Of a stretch of 64,000 nucleotides of DNA, positions 37,668 to 46,646 are shown piece by piece. This DNA comes from Clostridium sp. Cult2 (GTDB lineage Bacteria; Bacillota; Clostridia; Tissierellales; Tepidimicrobiaceae): NCBI RefSeq assembly GCF_021655075.1, contig NZ_PPXX01000112.1, forward strand, positions 1 through 64,000, written 5' to 3'. The notes under the pieces were generated by a model that did not search any database, was not told the origin of the DNA, and worked only from the letters and a program-made list of their open reading frames with translations. Every line of letters begins with the position of its first letter. The first letter of the stretch is position 1. The position numbers and the translations under genes are program-made.

Positions 37668-40600
37668 AATCAGATTGGTTGGATGTAAGTATGATGGTTT
37701 CAAAAAAGAGCATGAAAACTCTATCTATAATCTTACGAGAAATATAGAACCAGATCATACCCTTTTTACATTGAAAAATGGTGGTGGAAAAGGTGTTATG
37801 ATGCAGCTTCTATTTCAAATAATGATGCCTGAAACTAGATGGGGAAAGAATAATGGAAACAAAGTTATTTCTATGTTTTATGATCAAAAAGGTAGATTGC
37901 ATCCATATACCTTGCATGTACTATTAGAATGGAAATTAGATACATTACCAGAAAAATGGCTTATTACAGGAATCTGCATGAAAGCATATAAGAGAGGCAC
38001 ATCAAAAAATGATGAAGAGGAAGAAAAGACAGGGCTTAATTATTTTTTATATACTTATGAACATGAAAACAATGGCTTTTATACCTTAGAAAATATTCCA
38101 GTCTATGACAAGGATAAGGGTGAATCTGTTGATTATGAAATGTTTGAAAAATTTATTGCTGACAATGGAAGGGATTTTGTAAGATATTCTCAATCTAGTG
38201 TAAAAAGACTTGATTCTAATTTTTATGAATATATGAGGAGATTAGGGGTTTATAAATCTGAATGGGAAATTTTAAAGGTTATAAACAAAGTAGAAGGTGG
38301 AGTTGGAGATTATTTTGAAAGAGCCACTGACAATAAAGCAATATTTGATAATTTAATACTTCCTGCTATATCTGAAAATATGAAAAACTATGATAATGAA
38401 AGTGATAGTTTAAAGGAAATGTTCAAGAGCAATTTATATATCACTCAAAACTTACCTATTTTGCTGAAAAGAGAAGGAGATTTTAGAGATTTAATAATAG
38501 CTCTTAATCCTCTAATAGAAAATGCAGATATAGGTACAAAGTTTTTGGATATGAAAGAAAGATGTATTATTGATGGCAATGATTTATATTTCATTATTAA
38601 GGATGAAGAAAAAAATGCAGAAAATGAAATAGAAAAGTGGGAAAATGAAATAAAAAAAGGCAAAGCAAAAGAGGAAGAACTATCATTTCAAAGAGCTAAT
38701 TTAGAATATGCTGAAGTAAATAAAGAGATAAGGGAAATTGAAGAAAAAAATGTAGAATTGATTAACAGTATAAATGAAAAACAAAGCAGTATTGATCAAT
38801 TAAAGAAAGAAAATAAATTGTATGAGATAAACAGAATATTAGTGGATATGAATATGCATAATGACTCTTTAGAAGAAAAGCTAGATGAAAAGATGAGGCT
38901 AATAAAAGCCTTGGAGTTAGATGATGCCAGAAAAAGAGTAGAGGAATTAGATGAAATAATTAAAGAAAAGTGGAATTCATTGAAGATAAAATGGGAGGAT
39001 ATTTCCGTTAATTATTCAGGGTATAAAAATTATCTAGAAAGAAAGTTGGAAAATAAAGATATAAATAGAGACAAGGTATTACAAGTGGAGAGGGACCTTA
39101 AAGATATAATAAATAGATTTTTAATTAAAAAGGAAGAATTAGATGAAGAGTTTAAAAAACTATCAAGTATATTTGATCCTTTTAGTATGAGTTTTCCAGA
39201 AAAACTTCTAGAAGATATGAAGAATGAATTTAACCAAAAAGAGGAAAAAATTAAAGAACTTGAATCTAATATTGAAGGGAAAACAGAGGATATCAATGAA
39301 TTAAAATTTAAGAAAAATAAAATTGAAATAGAAATTAATAATAAAAAGGATAAACTTAAAGAACTGAAGAAATTATTAGATGATGTGGAAAAACTAGAAA
39401 TAGATTTGAAACGGAGAATATGTTGGGAGCTGGGAATTGATAGTACTAGAGAAGAGATGAGTCCAAGTTGGATTGGTGAGAAATTATACAAGATTAAAGA
39501 GTTACTAGAGGAAAAGGAAAGTAGATTAGAGGAATTACAAAAGAATCTTTGGGAAAACAATATTGATAAGTCCCTAAATAGGGATAGAAATTACTGGATA
39601 CCTAACAAGGACGTACTAAATCTTAAGGAAAAAATAATAGAAATTGGAATAAATGTTCAAACAGGCATGGAGTTTTTAAATAGTTTAGACCATGAAGAAA
39701 TAGAGAATATACTTACTATAAATCCTTCTTTTATTTATGGATTGGTTATCGGAAATGAAGAAGATTGGAGAGCCATAGAAAAAAGTATAGAAAAAGATTT
39801 TTTACTTCACAGTTTAATTCCAATATATTTAAGAAAAAACATGAATAAAGATTATGATAAGGAATTTGAATCAGTGCATAACAAAGGCTATGATTTCATA
39901 AATAATCAAAAATACATGGAATGGATTAATGAAATAGATAAGGAATATAGCCATATAAAAGAGGCAATTAATAGTATAAAGGGTGGAGTAAATAATTTAA
40001 ATAGATTAATCAATGATATTAAAAATTGGGAGAATAATGCCAGCTCATTTGATGTTTTAAAGGAAATTAGTGAACATGAAAATGTTCTTAAAGCATTAGA
40101 AAGAGAAGAAACAACGATAAAGGCTACAATATATGAAGAAGAGAGTCAACTGGTTATAATTAAAAACACATTGAAAGTTTTAAAAATTGAAGGGGAAAAA
40201 AGAAAAGACAATTTAGGGAAATTAGAAAAATATGTAGAGAGAACATTATCCCTTGATGAAGAAGAAATTATTTATATGGAAAATACAAATAAATTAGAGG
40301 AAATTAAGATTAAACTTAAAGAAATAGATATGGAAATTCACCGAATTAGGAAAAGGAAGGAATCTAATGAATTAGAATTTAAAAAATGGAATCTGGAAAT
40401 AAAAGAGAAGTTGAAAGAAATAAAAGAGGTATTACCTGATGCAAGGGTGAGTTTAGCACAATCTAAGGATTTGGAAATTTTGGCTATGCCATCTTATGTA
40501 ATAAGTGAAGATGCTATATTTATTGATTTAAATGAAAGAAGAGCATTGGTTAGTGATTTTGAAAGGAAAAATTCTCAAATTATTGTTATTCAAAAAGACA

Positions 40601-42123
40601 TAGATTATTTTCAAGAAAAAATAGAGAATTGTAGGATAGATTTAGATAAAATAGATGTACTTTGGGAGAATTATGAAAATTTAAATCTACCCTTAAATGA
40701 AATAAATATCATTATTGGAGAAATAGAAAAGAAACTAAAAGCCATTGAAAAAGAATTGGATAGTTTAAAATCGGATAAAGACAAATTATCAGGAAGCTTA
40801 GAAGAGAAGAAAAATTCAGTTGTGAAAATTAATAATAAGATTAGAAAAAGATTCAATAGAGCACCCCAACTATGGCAGGATTTAGATTTGTTACAAAAAA
40901 ATATTAATATTGAAAATGATTATAAGGATAATGAGAAATTTTTAAATGAGGCGGAAAAAATACTTAAGGGAATAAATGATTATAAATATGGTTTAAATGA
41001 ATATATTATTACTTTGAAAGCTAATAAGGAATTGGATTTTCATAAGGGTAAGATGAATAAAATATTGAAACAAAAAGTTGTTAAAAATCCAAGGGCTGAA
41101 GTGGAAGAGTGGTTCAAAAGATATAATAGAATTGAAGATGATTTAAATAGGGAAATAGCTAATGGAGAAGAATATTTAAAAGCTTTTGAGGATAATGTTG
41201 AAACTAAAGTACATGATGAATTGCTAAGGGATAGAATACTGAATGAAATTCAAAAGGTGAAAGTGGATAGATTTAGAAGGAATTTAGAGTCCTTCAGTAG
41301 TATGAAGAACCATTTTCAAATAGAGTTAAATACATTATCTAGTGATAAGGAAAAGGCAGAACAAGCAAGGAATCAATGGTCCATTAGGGCTTCAAAGAGG
41401 GTAATAAAGATAGTGGAATCACTTAAAGAAATGGTTGCGGGTATGGTATATATAAATGAAAATAATTATTCTTTTCCCCTTGTTAAATTAAAAGGAGAAG
41501 AAAAGCTACCAAGGGATGAGGAAGATGTGCTATTTTTATTGAAAGAATACTTCGTTGAAGCTATAGAAAAGGTAATTGAAGAAAATGAAAATATAGAGGA
41601 TATTGATGATAGAAAACTAAGAGAGTTAATGGATGATAAGGCTATATTTTCTAAAGCCCTTCAAGGGAGATATCCAGTTTTAATGGTTTATAAGATGACT
41701 GAAAAAAATGAATTTAAATATGCAAAACCAAGGGATTATTATTATACTACTTGGGAAGCTATTAACAAGGGAGAAGGAGACATGCCAGAAGGAAGTGGAG
41801 GACAGACTCTTTCAATAAATACCTTTGTAATAATGATGCTTATGAATTATAGGAAAAGACATGTTGGAAATGAAAGACCTTGGACAGTTCTTATACTTGA
41901 TAATCCTTTTGGGAAGGCTTCAGCAAAACATATATTAGATCCTGTGTTTGAAATTGCAGATAAGTTGAATTTTCAAATAATAGCTTTTGCTGCTCCTGAA
42001 ATTATAAAGGTAGAAATCAGTGAGAGATTCCCAGTATTTTGGGAGTTGAGGATTGGAGAAGGAGCTAAAGACAGCTTAATTACAGGAAAAGTTATGTATG
42101 GAGGAAGAAAGAGGATGGTATAA
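37651..42123 (+). CDS. jetC: Wadjet defence protein JetC (SMC/MukB-like ATPase)
   Basis: A giant SMC-like ATPase of 1490 residues. The N-terminal Walker A reads NGGGKGV (residues 43-49), preceded by FTLK; a very long lysine/glutamate-rich coiled coil (about residues 320-660 and 830-1290) flanks a hinge-like central part; the C-terminal head has the ABC signature SGGQ (1382-1385) and Walker B ILDNPFGKAS with Asp1417. It is the motor that extrudes DNA loops in the Wadjet complex and senses small circular DNA. AAAGGAGG precedes the ATG. Largest gene in the window. Confidence 0.92.
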   Translation: MPRISKIRLVGCKYDGFKKEHENSIYNLTRNIEPDHTLFTLKNGGGKGVMMQLLFQIMMPETRWGKNNGNKVISMFYDQKGRLHPYTLHVLLEWKLDTLPEKWLITGICMKAYKRGTSKNDEEEEKTGLNYFLYTYEHENNGFYTLENIPVYDKDKGESVDYEMFEKFIADNGRDFVRYSQSSVKRLDSNFYEYMRRLGVYKSEWEILKVINKVEGGVGDYFERATDNKAIFDNLILPAISENMKNYDNESDSLKEMFKSNLYITQNLPILLKREGDFRDLIIALNPLIENADIGTKFLDMKERCIIDGNDLYFIIKDEEKNAENEIEKWENEIKKGKAKEEELSFQRANLEYAEVNKEIREIEEKNVELINSINEKQSSIDQLKKENKLYEINRILVDMNMHNDSLEEKLDEKMRLIKALELDDARKRVEELDEIIKEKWNSLKIKWEDISVNYSGYKNYLERKLENKDINRDKVLQVERDLKDIINRFLIKKEELDEEFKKLSSIFDPFSMSFPEKLLEDMKNEFNQKEEKIKELESNIEGKTEDINELKFKKNKIEIEINNKKDKLKELKKLLDDVEKLEIDLKRRICWELGIDSTREEMSPSWIGEKLYKIKELLEEKESRLEELQKNLWENNIDKSLNRDRNYWIPNKDVLNLKEKIIEIGINVQTGMEFLNSLDHEEIENILTINPSFIYGLVIGNEEDWRAIEKSIEKDFLLHSLIPIYLRKNMNKDYDKEFESVHNKGYDFINNQKYMEWINEIDKEYSHIKEAINSIKGGVNNLNRLINDIKNWENNASSFDVLKEISEHENVLKALEREETTIKATIYEEESQLVIIKNTLKVLKIEGEKRKDNLGKLEKYVERTLSLDEEEIIYMENTNKLEEIKIKLKEIDMEIHRIRKRKESNELEFKKWNLEIKEKLKEIKEVLPDARVSLAQSKDLEILAMPSYVISEDAIFIDLNERRALVSDFERKNSQIIVIQKDIDYFQEKIENCRIDLDKIDVLWENYENLNLPLNEINIIIGEIEKKLKAIEKELDSLKSDKDKLSGSLEEKKNSVVKINNKIRKRFNRAPQLWQDLDLLQKNINIENDYKDNEKFLNEAEKILKGINDYKYGLNEYIITLKANKELDFHKGKMNKILKQKVVKNPRAEVEEWFKRYNRIEDDLNREIANGEEYLKAFEDNVETKVHDELLRDRILNEIQKVKVDRFRRNLESFSSMKNHFQIELNTLSSDKEKAEQARNQWSIRASKRVIKIVESLKEMVAGMVYINENNYSFPLVKLKGEEKLPRDEEDVLFLLKEYFVEAIEKVIEENENIEDIDDRKLRELMDDKAIFSKALQGRYPVLMVYKMTEKNEFKYAKPRDYYYTTWEAINKGEGDMPEGSGGQTLSINTFVIMMLMNYRKRHVGNERPWTVLILDNPFGKASAKHILDPVFEIADKLNFQIIAFAAPEIIKVEISERFPVFWELRIGEGAKDSLITGKVMYGGRKRMV

Positions 42124-42168
42124 AAACATTTATTGGAAAGTTAGCTAGGAGTTGTGACCTTAATTCCG

Positions 42169-42232
42169 AGGCTTGGTAACACCTATGAACTTATCGAATT
42201 ACTAATCTAGTTAATAAGTTAGTGCCAAGCTT
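42169..42232 (+). other. Long structured leader hairpin upstream of psuK
   Basis: AGGCTTGG-(TAA)-CAC at 42169-42182 pairs with GTG-CCAAGCTT at 42222-42232 (11 bp with a 3-nt bulge); inside, AACTTAT pairs with ATAAGTT, and ACTA/TAGT closes the tip. The 3' arm ends about 10 nt before the GGGGGGAGG ribosome binding site. No T run follows, so it is unlikely to be the Wadjet terminator. No known riboswitch class is recognised. Confidence 0.55.
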
Positions 42233-42257
42233 AGATATTTTGGGGGGAGGATATAAT

Positions 42258-43193
42258 TTGAGGAAAAGCAAACCTTATATTACCATAGTAGGTGGAGCTA
42301 ATATTGATATTATCGGTTCACCCTATAAAAAACTCAGGCTGAAGGATTCCAATCCAGGAAAAACCACCATATCCTTAGGTGGAGTTGGAAGGAATATAGG
42401 AGAGAATTTAAGTCGGTTGGGAATAGATACTAGACTAATAACTGTTTTAGGGAATGATACATATGGAAAACTTATAGTAGAAGAAGGCAAAAAGATAGGA
42501 TTAGATATGTCTCAATCATTAATTCTTCAAGATGAAGATACTTCTACCTATATAGCTATATTAGATGAAACAGGAGATATGAATGTGGCTCTTTCATCTA
42601 TGGATATATTTGAGAAGATGACCATATCTTTTATTCAGGATAAAAAGGAAATCATAGAGAATTCCGCCCTATGTATAGTAGATACTAATATACCCATTGA
42701 GGTACTAAAATATATGGTGTCTAATTTTAAGGTGGATTTCTTTTTAGATACCGTATCCACAACAAAAGCAGAAAAAGTTAAAGATATATTAGGCTATTTT
42801 CATACAATAAAACCAAATAAATTAGAGGCAGAAATACTATCAGGCATGGAGATATTTGAGGAACGAGATATAAAAAAGGTGGCAAATCATTTTATAAACC
42901 AAGGGTTGAAAAAAGTATTTATAACCTTAGGTGAAGAAGGAGTATATTATTTTGATAATCAAAATGAAATGCATTTAAAATCACCTAAAATAAGAATAAA
43001 AAATGCTACTGGGGCAGGAGATGCGTTTTTTGCAGCATTAGCTTATTCTTATTTCAAGGGATTGGATATAGAAAATACTTTAAAGTTTTCCATAGGAGCA
43101 TCTATAATAACCTTAGAGGATGAAAATACTATAAACCCAAATATATCAGTAGAAAATATTGAAAATAGAATAAAGGAGATAGGATTATGGTAA
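42258..43193 (+). CDS. psuK: Pseudouridine kinase (PfkB family)
   Basis: PfkB-type sugar/nucleoside kinase, 311 residues. The N-terminal VVGGANIDIIG-like strand (here IVGGANIDIIG), GGVGRNIGENLSRLG, and the C-terminal anion hole/catalytic base GAGD (Asp255) are intact. With psuG next to it, the substrate is most likely pseudouridine, phosphorylated to pseudouridine 5'-phosphate. The TTG at 42258 is preferred because GGGGGGAGG lies 8 nt upstream; a GTG at 42222 would lie inside the leader hairpin. Stop overlaps the start of psuG by 7 nt. Confidence 0.88.
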   Translation: MRKSKPYITIVGGANIDIIGSPYKKLRLKDSNPGKTTISLGGVGRNIGENLSRLGIDTRLITVLGNDTYGKLIVEEGKKIGLDMSQSLILQDEDTSTYIAILDETGDMNVALSSMDIFEKMTISFIQDKKEIIENSALCIVDTNIPIEVLKYMVSNFKVDFFLDTVSTTKAEKVKDILGYFHTIKPNKLEAEILSGMEIFEERDIKKVANHFINQGLKKVFITLGEEGVYYFDNQNEMHLKSPKIRIKNATGAGDAFFAALAYSYFKGLDIENTLKFSIGASIITLEDENTINPNISVENIENRIKEIGLW

Positions 43194-44110
43194 GAAAATA
43201 TATGGATATGAAAGAAGACGTAAAAAAAGCTATAGAAGAAAGAAAACCAGTAGTAGCTTTAGAGTCTACAATTATTTCCCATGGAATGCCTTATCCTCAA
43301 AATGTAAAAACTGCCTTAGAAGTGGAAAAGATAATTAAGGATAGAGGAGCAATTCCAGCTACTATTGCCATATTAAATGGGAGGATTAAGGTAGGATTAG
43401 AGGAAGAAGAAATCGAATATTTAGGAAAGACAAAGGATGTTAAGAAGGTGAGTAGAAGGGATTTGCCCTTTATTATATCTAAAGGATTAAATGGTGCTAC
43501 CACTGTAGCTTCTACCATGATAATAGCTAATTTAGCAGGTATTAAAGTCTTCGTTACAGGAGGCATAGGAGGAGTCCATAGAGGTGCAGAAGAGACATTT
43601 GATATATCAGCTGATTTACAAGAATTAGCTCATACCGGTGTGGCAGTAGTTTGTGCAGGAGCTAAATCCATATTGGATATAGGCCTTACATTAGAATACT
43701 TAGAAACCTTTGGGGTACCTGTTGTAGGATTTAAAACCCAAGAGTTTCCTTCATTTTTTACTAGGAAAAGCGGCTTTGGTGTAGATTATCAGGTAGATGA
43801 TGAAGAGGAGCTGGCTAAGGCAATAAAAACAAAATGGGCTCTAGGTCTAGATGGAGGAATTGTTGTGGCAAATCCAATACCCAGAGAATATGAAATGGAC
43901 CCAAGAATAATAAATCAAGCTATAAAAGATGCCATAAGTAAAGCTGAAACTATGGGTATAAAAGGTAAAGAAGTAACCCCATTTTTATTAGACAAGGTAA
44001 AGGAGATTACAGGGGGAAAGAGTCTCGAGTCCAATATAAAGCTAGTATATAATAATGCAATTCTTGGAGCAAATTTAGCTATAGAATTGGAGAAGTTATA
44101 TAGGATTTAA
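43187..44110 (+). CDS. psuG: Pseudouridine-5'-phosphate glycosidase
   Basis: A 307-residue PsuG. It breaks pseudouridine 5'-phosphate into uracil and ribose 5-phosphate. Characteristic segments: VVALESTIISHGMPYPQN, the glycine-rich VTGGIGGVHRGAEETFDISADL, and the loop FKTQEFPSFFTRKSG. AAGGAG lies 8 nt before the ATG at 43187, inside the end of psuK. The pair lets the cell recover pseudouridine from RNA turnover. It does not depend on the ABC importer far upstream, though that could bring in nucleosides. Confidence 0.95.
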   Translation: MVRKYMDMKEDVKKAIEERKPVVALESTIISHGMPYPQNVKTALEVEKIIKDRGAIPATIAILNGRIKVGLEEEEIEYLGKTKDVKKVSRRDLPFIISKGLNGATTVASTMIIANLAGIKVFVTGGIGGVHRGAEETFDISADLQELAHTGVAVVCAGAKSILDIGLTLEYLETFGVPVVGFKTQEFPSFFTRKSGFGVDYQVDDEEELAKAIKTKWALGLDGGIVVANPIPREYEMDPRIINQAIKDAISKAETMGIKGKEVTPFLLDKVKEITGGKSLESNIKLVYNNAILGANLAIELEKLYRI

Positions 44111-44173
44111 AGTTTTGATATAATATAAATAAAATGACTATTAATTTTATTATTTGATAGGAGGGAATACATA

Positions 44174-44683
44174 ATGGATGTTTTATCTGCAATAGAAGGT
44201 AGGAGAAGTATAAGAAAGTATAGCAGTAAGCCTGTAGAAGAGGAAAAATTATTAAAGGTTTTGGAAGCAGCTAGACTTTCTCCTTCTGCAAAGAATAGAC
44301 AAGAGTGGAAGTTTGTAGTTGCAAGGGACCCAGAAATAAGGGAAAAACTTACTGAGGCAATAGGTCAACCCTTTGTTGGAGAAGCTCCAATAATTTTAGT
44401 TTGCTGCGGTACAGAAACTGAGGGGATTATGAAATGTGGACAACCACGATATACTGTTGATTTATCCATTGCTACTGCATATATGATACTAGAAGCCTAT
44501 GAACAGGGATTAGGTACTTGTTGGCTTGGTAGTTTTGATGAAAATATGGTAAAGGATGTACTGGATATTCCAGAAGAAGTGAGAGTAGTCTCAATAACTC
44601 CATTGGGATATCCTGATGAATCACCATCTCCAAGACCAAGAAAAAGTTTAGACCAAATTGTTTGTTATGATAAATATAAATAA
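44174..44683 (+). CDS. Nitroreductase-family flavoprotein
   Basis: A 169-residue FMN-binding protein of the nitroreductase superfamily. The N-terminal [15 protein letters not shown] and [17 protein letters not shown] bind [17 protein letters not shown] and ITPLGYPDE are further family motifs. It is shorter than the classic 200-residue enzymes, like many clostridial members. NAD(P)H-dependent reduction of a small quinone, nitro or flavin substrate is likely; the natural substrate is unknown. It has its own AGGAGGG ribosome binding site and lies 63 nt after psuG. Confidence 0.9.
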   Translation: MDVLSAIEGRRSIRKYSSKPVEEEKLLKVLEAARLSPSAKNRQEWKFVVARDPEIREKLTEAIGQPFVGEAPIILVCCGTETEGIMKCGQPRYTVDLSIATAYMILEAYEQGLGTCWLGSFDENMVKDVLDIPEEVRVVSITPLGYPDESPSPRPRKSLDQIVCYDKYK

Positions 44684-44743
44684 TGGGTACATATTCTTAA
44701 TATAGAGAAAATAATAAATAAAATTTGAAAAGGAGAATTGCAT

Positions 44744-45247
44744 ATGATAAGAGAACTAAAAGGTATTGAACCAGATATTCATGAGGATACTTTTATAGCA
44801 GATACTGCTATGGTCATAGGAGATGTAAATATTGGGGAAGGTACAAGCATTTGGTATGGTGCTGTTGTAAGAGGAGATATTGAAAATATAACCATAGGTA
44901 AATACTCAAATATTCAAGATAACGCTACAGTCCATACGGAAACAAATAAACCTACTAAAGTTGGAGATTATACTGTAGTTGGACATAATGCAATTGTCCA
45001 TGGTTGTACCATAGGAGATAATTGCCTAATAGGCATGGGTGCTATAATAATGAATAGGGCGGTTATAGGAGATAATTGTATAATTGGAGCTGGAACTGTA
45101 GTAACAGAAGGCAAGCATATACCTCCCAACTCTTTAGTATTAGGAATGCCAGGCAAAGTCATTAGACAGGTTACTGATGAAGAGATTGAAGGCGTAAGAC
45201 AAAATGCTATAAGATATAATAAATTATATAAAAAACATATAGATTAG
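44744..45247 (+). CDS. Gamma-carbonic-anhydrase-like hexapeptide protein
   Basis: A 167-residue left-handed beta-helix protein with repeated hexapeptides (IGEGTSIWYGAVVRGD, IGKYSNIQDNATVHTE, IGDNCLIGMGA). The three zinc-ligand histidines of gamma carbonic anhydrases are visible: one in ATVHTE and two in VGHNAIVHG. The closest named families are YrdA/PaaY/CaiE-like; carbonic anhydrase activity is possible but not certain. ATG at 44744 follows AAAAGGAG at a proper distance, while the upstream TTG does not. A terminator follows. Confidence 0.9.
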   Translation: MIRELKGIEPDIHEDTFIADTAMVIGDVNIGEGTSIWYGAVVRGDIENITIGKYSNIQDNATVHTETNKPTKVGDYTVVGHNAIVHGCTIGDNCLIGMGAIIMNRAVIGDNCIIGAGTVVTEGKHIPPNSLVLGMPGKVIRQVTDEEIEGVRQNAIRYNKLYKKHID

Positions 45248-45256
45248 TGAAATGGT

Positions 45257-45287
45257 AAATATCACCTAAAAAGGGTGATATTTTTTT
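45257..45287 (+). terminator. Terminator after the hexapeptide gene
   Basis: AAATATCACC pairs with GGTGATATTT (10 bp, loop TAAAAAG), followed by seven T. Confidence 0.9.
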
Positions 45288-45402
45288 ATGCTTTCATACT
45301 TTTTAGGTGTAGATAAACTATATATTCTAAACTATATTAAAGTAAATGAGATGACAATATTATTTTACCTATAGCCTTTTATATAATTGAATAGGTTTTA
45401 TC
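45288..45402 (+). other. Upstream region of the Tad operon
   Basis: About 115 nt of AT-rich sequence without a gene. A TATAAT at 45382-45387 may be the -10 of the Tad operon, but no good -35 is at the usual distance, which would suit an activated or weak promoter. Confidence 0.4.
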
Positions 45403-45475
45403 CCACGGATGCGAAGTACTATGGGTTAAATTTGGACGTCTCACTCATAGGAAGCAAGTGACGTAACCTGCCGTA
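45403..45475 (+). ncRNA. Cyclic di-GMP-II riboswitch
   Basis: The sequence follows the class II c-di-GMP aptamer closely: ACGGATGCGAAG, then TATGGGTTAAATTTGG, ACGTC..., CTCACTCATAGGAAGCAAGTG, ACGTAACCTGCCGT. The GGGTT...AACC pseudoknot pairing and the ACGTC/GACGT stem are both present, and P1 is ACGG (45405-45408) with CCGT (45471-45474). The 3' strand of P1 is also the left arm of the terminator that follows, so ligand binding should prevent termination (ON switch, inferred). It heads the Tad pilus operon. In clostridia this class is known to control pili and adhesion genes. Confidence 0.85.
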
Positions 45476-45503
45476 ACAGATTATTCTGCTATGGCACTTT
45501 TTA
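45469..45503 (+). terminator. Riboswitch expression-platform terminator
   Basis: TGCCGTAACAGA pairs with TCTGCTATGGCA (one A-C mismatch, one G-U), followed by CTTTTTATT. Its left arm shares CCGT with P1 of the c-di-GMP-II aptamer, so aptamer folding and termination are mutually exclusive. Confidence 0.8.
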
Positions 45504-45781
45504 TTAGACATTTTTCGCATTATGAAATCAATATGAAGCTATTATGAAATCAAAAAGGAGCTACAACGAATCAATGGTGAAGCCTTCATAAGGTATGTAT
45601 TATATAGTAGGGATAAATTCCAATTCAACTTAGTTCCTCATGGATATAAAAGCATTATTATATTCCAGAGGGACAATAAATCGCTGTAAAACTACAGTGA
45701 TTTAAAGCGTTACTAGTTATTATAAACGCTATATATCATAAAGTCTAGGACTAAAAATTATTTAAAAGGAGGAATAAAAAA
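45504..45781 (+). other. Long leader between riboswitch and pilin gene
   Basis: About 280 nt with no convincing gene. It holds two small hairpins: CGCTGTA/TACAGTG near 45683 and AGCGTT/AACGCT at about 45708-45733, the second close to the pilin start. These may stabilise the pilin mRNA. Confidence 0.45.
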
Positions 45782-45964
45782 ATGTTAAACATCTTCAAAA
45801 GGTTAATTAAGGAAGAAGAAGGGCAAGGGATGGTAGAGTATGGGTTGATACTTGCATTAGTAGCCTTGGCTGCTGTACTTGCATTAACAGGTCTTGGTAC
45901 TGCAATAAAAGATAAGTTTACAGAAATAGTTACAAAATTAGATGGTACTGTTCCTACAGAATAG
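45782..45964 (+). CDS. flp: Flp-type pilin
   Basis: A 60-residue prepilin, the major subunit of a Tad (type IVc) pilus. The short basic leader (MLNIFKRLIKEEEG) is followed by the Flp processing motif G-QGMVEYGLILALVALA: cut after Gly, Glu and Tyr at +5/+6, then a hydrophobic helix. The mature pilin is about 46 residues. AAAGGAGG precedes the ATG, a very strong ribosome binding site as expected for an abundant subunit. The prepilin peptidase is the next gene. Confidence 0.95.
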   Translation: MLNIFKRLIKEEEGQGMVEYGLILALVALAAVLALTGLGTAIKDKFTEIVTKLDGTVPTE

Positions 45965-46014
45965 GCTGTACTATTTAATAATAGAAAGTAACTAATTAAC
46001 TAACTAACACAACA

Positions 46015-46034
46015 TCTGCCCCTTCGGGGGCAGA
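46015..46034 (+). other. Stable UUCG hairpin after flp
   Basis: TCTGCCCC, loop TTCG, GGGGCAGA: a perfect 8-bp GC-rich stem closed by a UUCG tetraloop. No T tract follows. This would act as a partial terminator or a 3' stabiliser that keeps pilin mRNA more abundant than that of the assembly genes. Confidence 0.65.
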
Positions 46035-46084
46035 AATTCCCTTACATAATGAAAGCTTTATTCATCTTTATAAAGGAGAATATT

Positions 46085-46636
46085 ATGAATTTAATTATAA
46101 ATGATTATATATTGTTAATTTTAATATTTCTATCCATGTATTTTGATTTAACTAAGAAAAAAATCCCCAATCTCATTACCTTTCCTGCAATGCTTTGGGG
46201 TTTAGTTATATATAGTGTATTTTTTGGAATAGAAGGATTTAAATTTAGTTTAATTGGATTTTTAGTTGGTTTAGGTGTTTTTCTTATCCCTTTTATCCTA
46301 GGAGGTATGGGGGGAGGAGATGTAAAACTAATGGCAGCCATTGGTGCGTTAAAAGGTTGGGAGTTTGTATTATATAATACGGTTTATGCTGGTTTAGTCG
46401 GTGGAATTATAGTTATTATATTTTTAATCTATAAGAAAAAACTTTGGATTACTCTAAAGAAAGCCTTTGGAATGATTATAAGACCTATTTTATTCATACT
46501 TAATATTACCTTTGATAACCAAAGATTAAAAAAAATAAATGATTATTTTTTAAATTTGGAATCCATAAAGGAAAAACATTATATACCTTATGGAGTTGCT
46601 ATAGGATTAGGTACGTTGCTTGTATATTTCATATGA
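46085..46636 (+). CDS. tadV: Prepilin peptidase (TadV/CpaA family)
   Basis: A 183-residue A24-family aspartic protease in the membrane (about five helices). Both catalytic aspartates are visible: one in FDLTKKKIPN and one in the GGGDVKL (GxGD) motif near residue 82. It lacks the N-methylation domain of larger PilD enzymes. It removes the leader of Flp and probably of the TadE-like pseudopilin. The ATG at 46085 follows AAAGGAG; the upstream ATG at 46049 has none. Confidence 0.92.
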   Translation: MNLIINDYILLILIFLSMYFDLTKKKIPNLITFPAMLWGLVIYSVFFGIEGFKFSLIGFLVGLGVFLIPFILGGMGGGDVKLMAAIGALKGWEFVLYNTVYAGLVGGIIVIIFLIYKKKLWITLKKAFGMIIRPILFILNITFDNQRLKKINDYFLNLESIKEKHYIPYGVAIGLGTLLVYFI

Positions 46637-46646
46637 GGTGGTAAAT

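Noticed and set aside
39030-39560. A 176-residue minus-strand open frame in jetC
   Set aside because: It is the antisense of the Lys/Glu-rich coiled coil, which yields Phe/Ser/Leu strings; no ribosome binding site or homology.
31965-42257. Direct attachment-site repeats of the tmRNA 3' end flanking an island
   Set aside because: I found no second copy of the T-arm/acceptor sequence between the Wadjet operon and psuK, so island borders are not defined.
42121-42257. Terminator of the Wadjet operon
   Set aside because: The hairpin here lacks a T tract and is placed against the psuK ribosome binding site, so a leader role is preferred.
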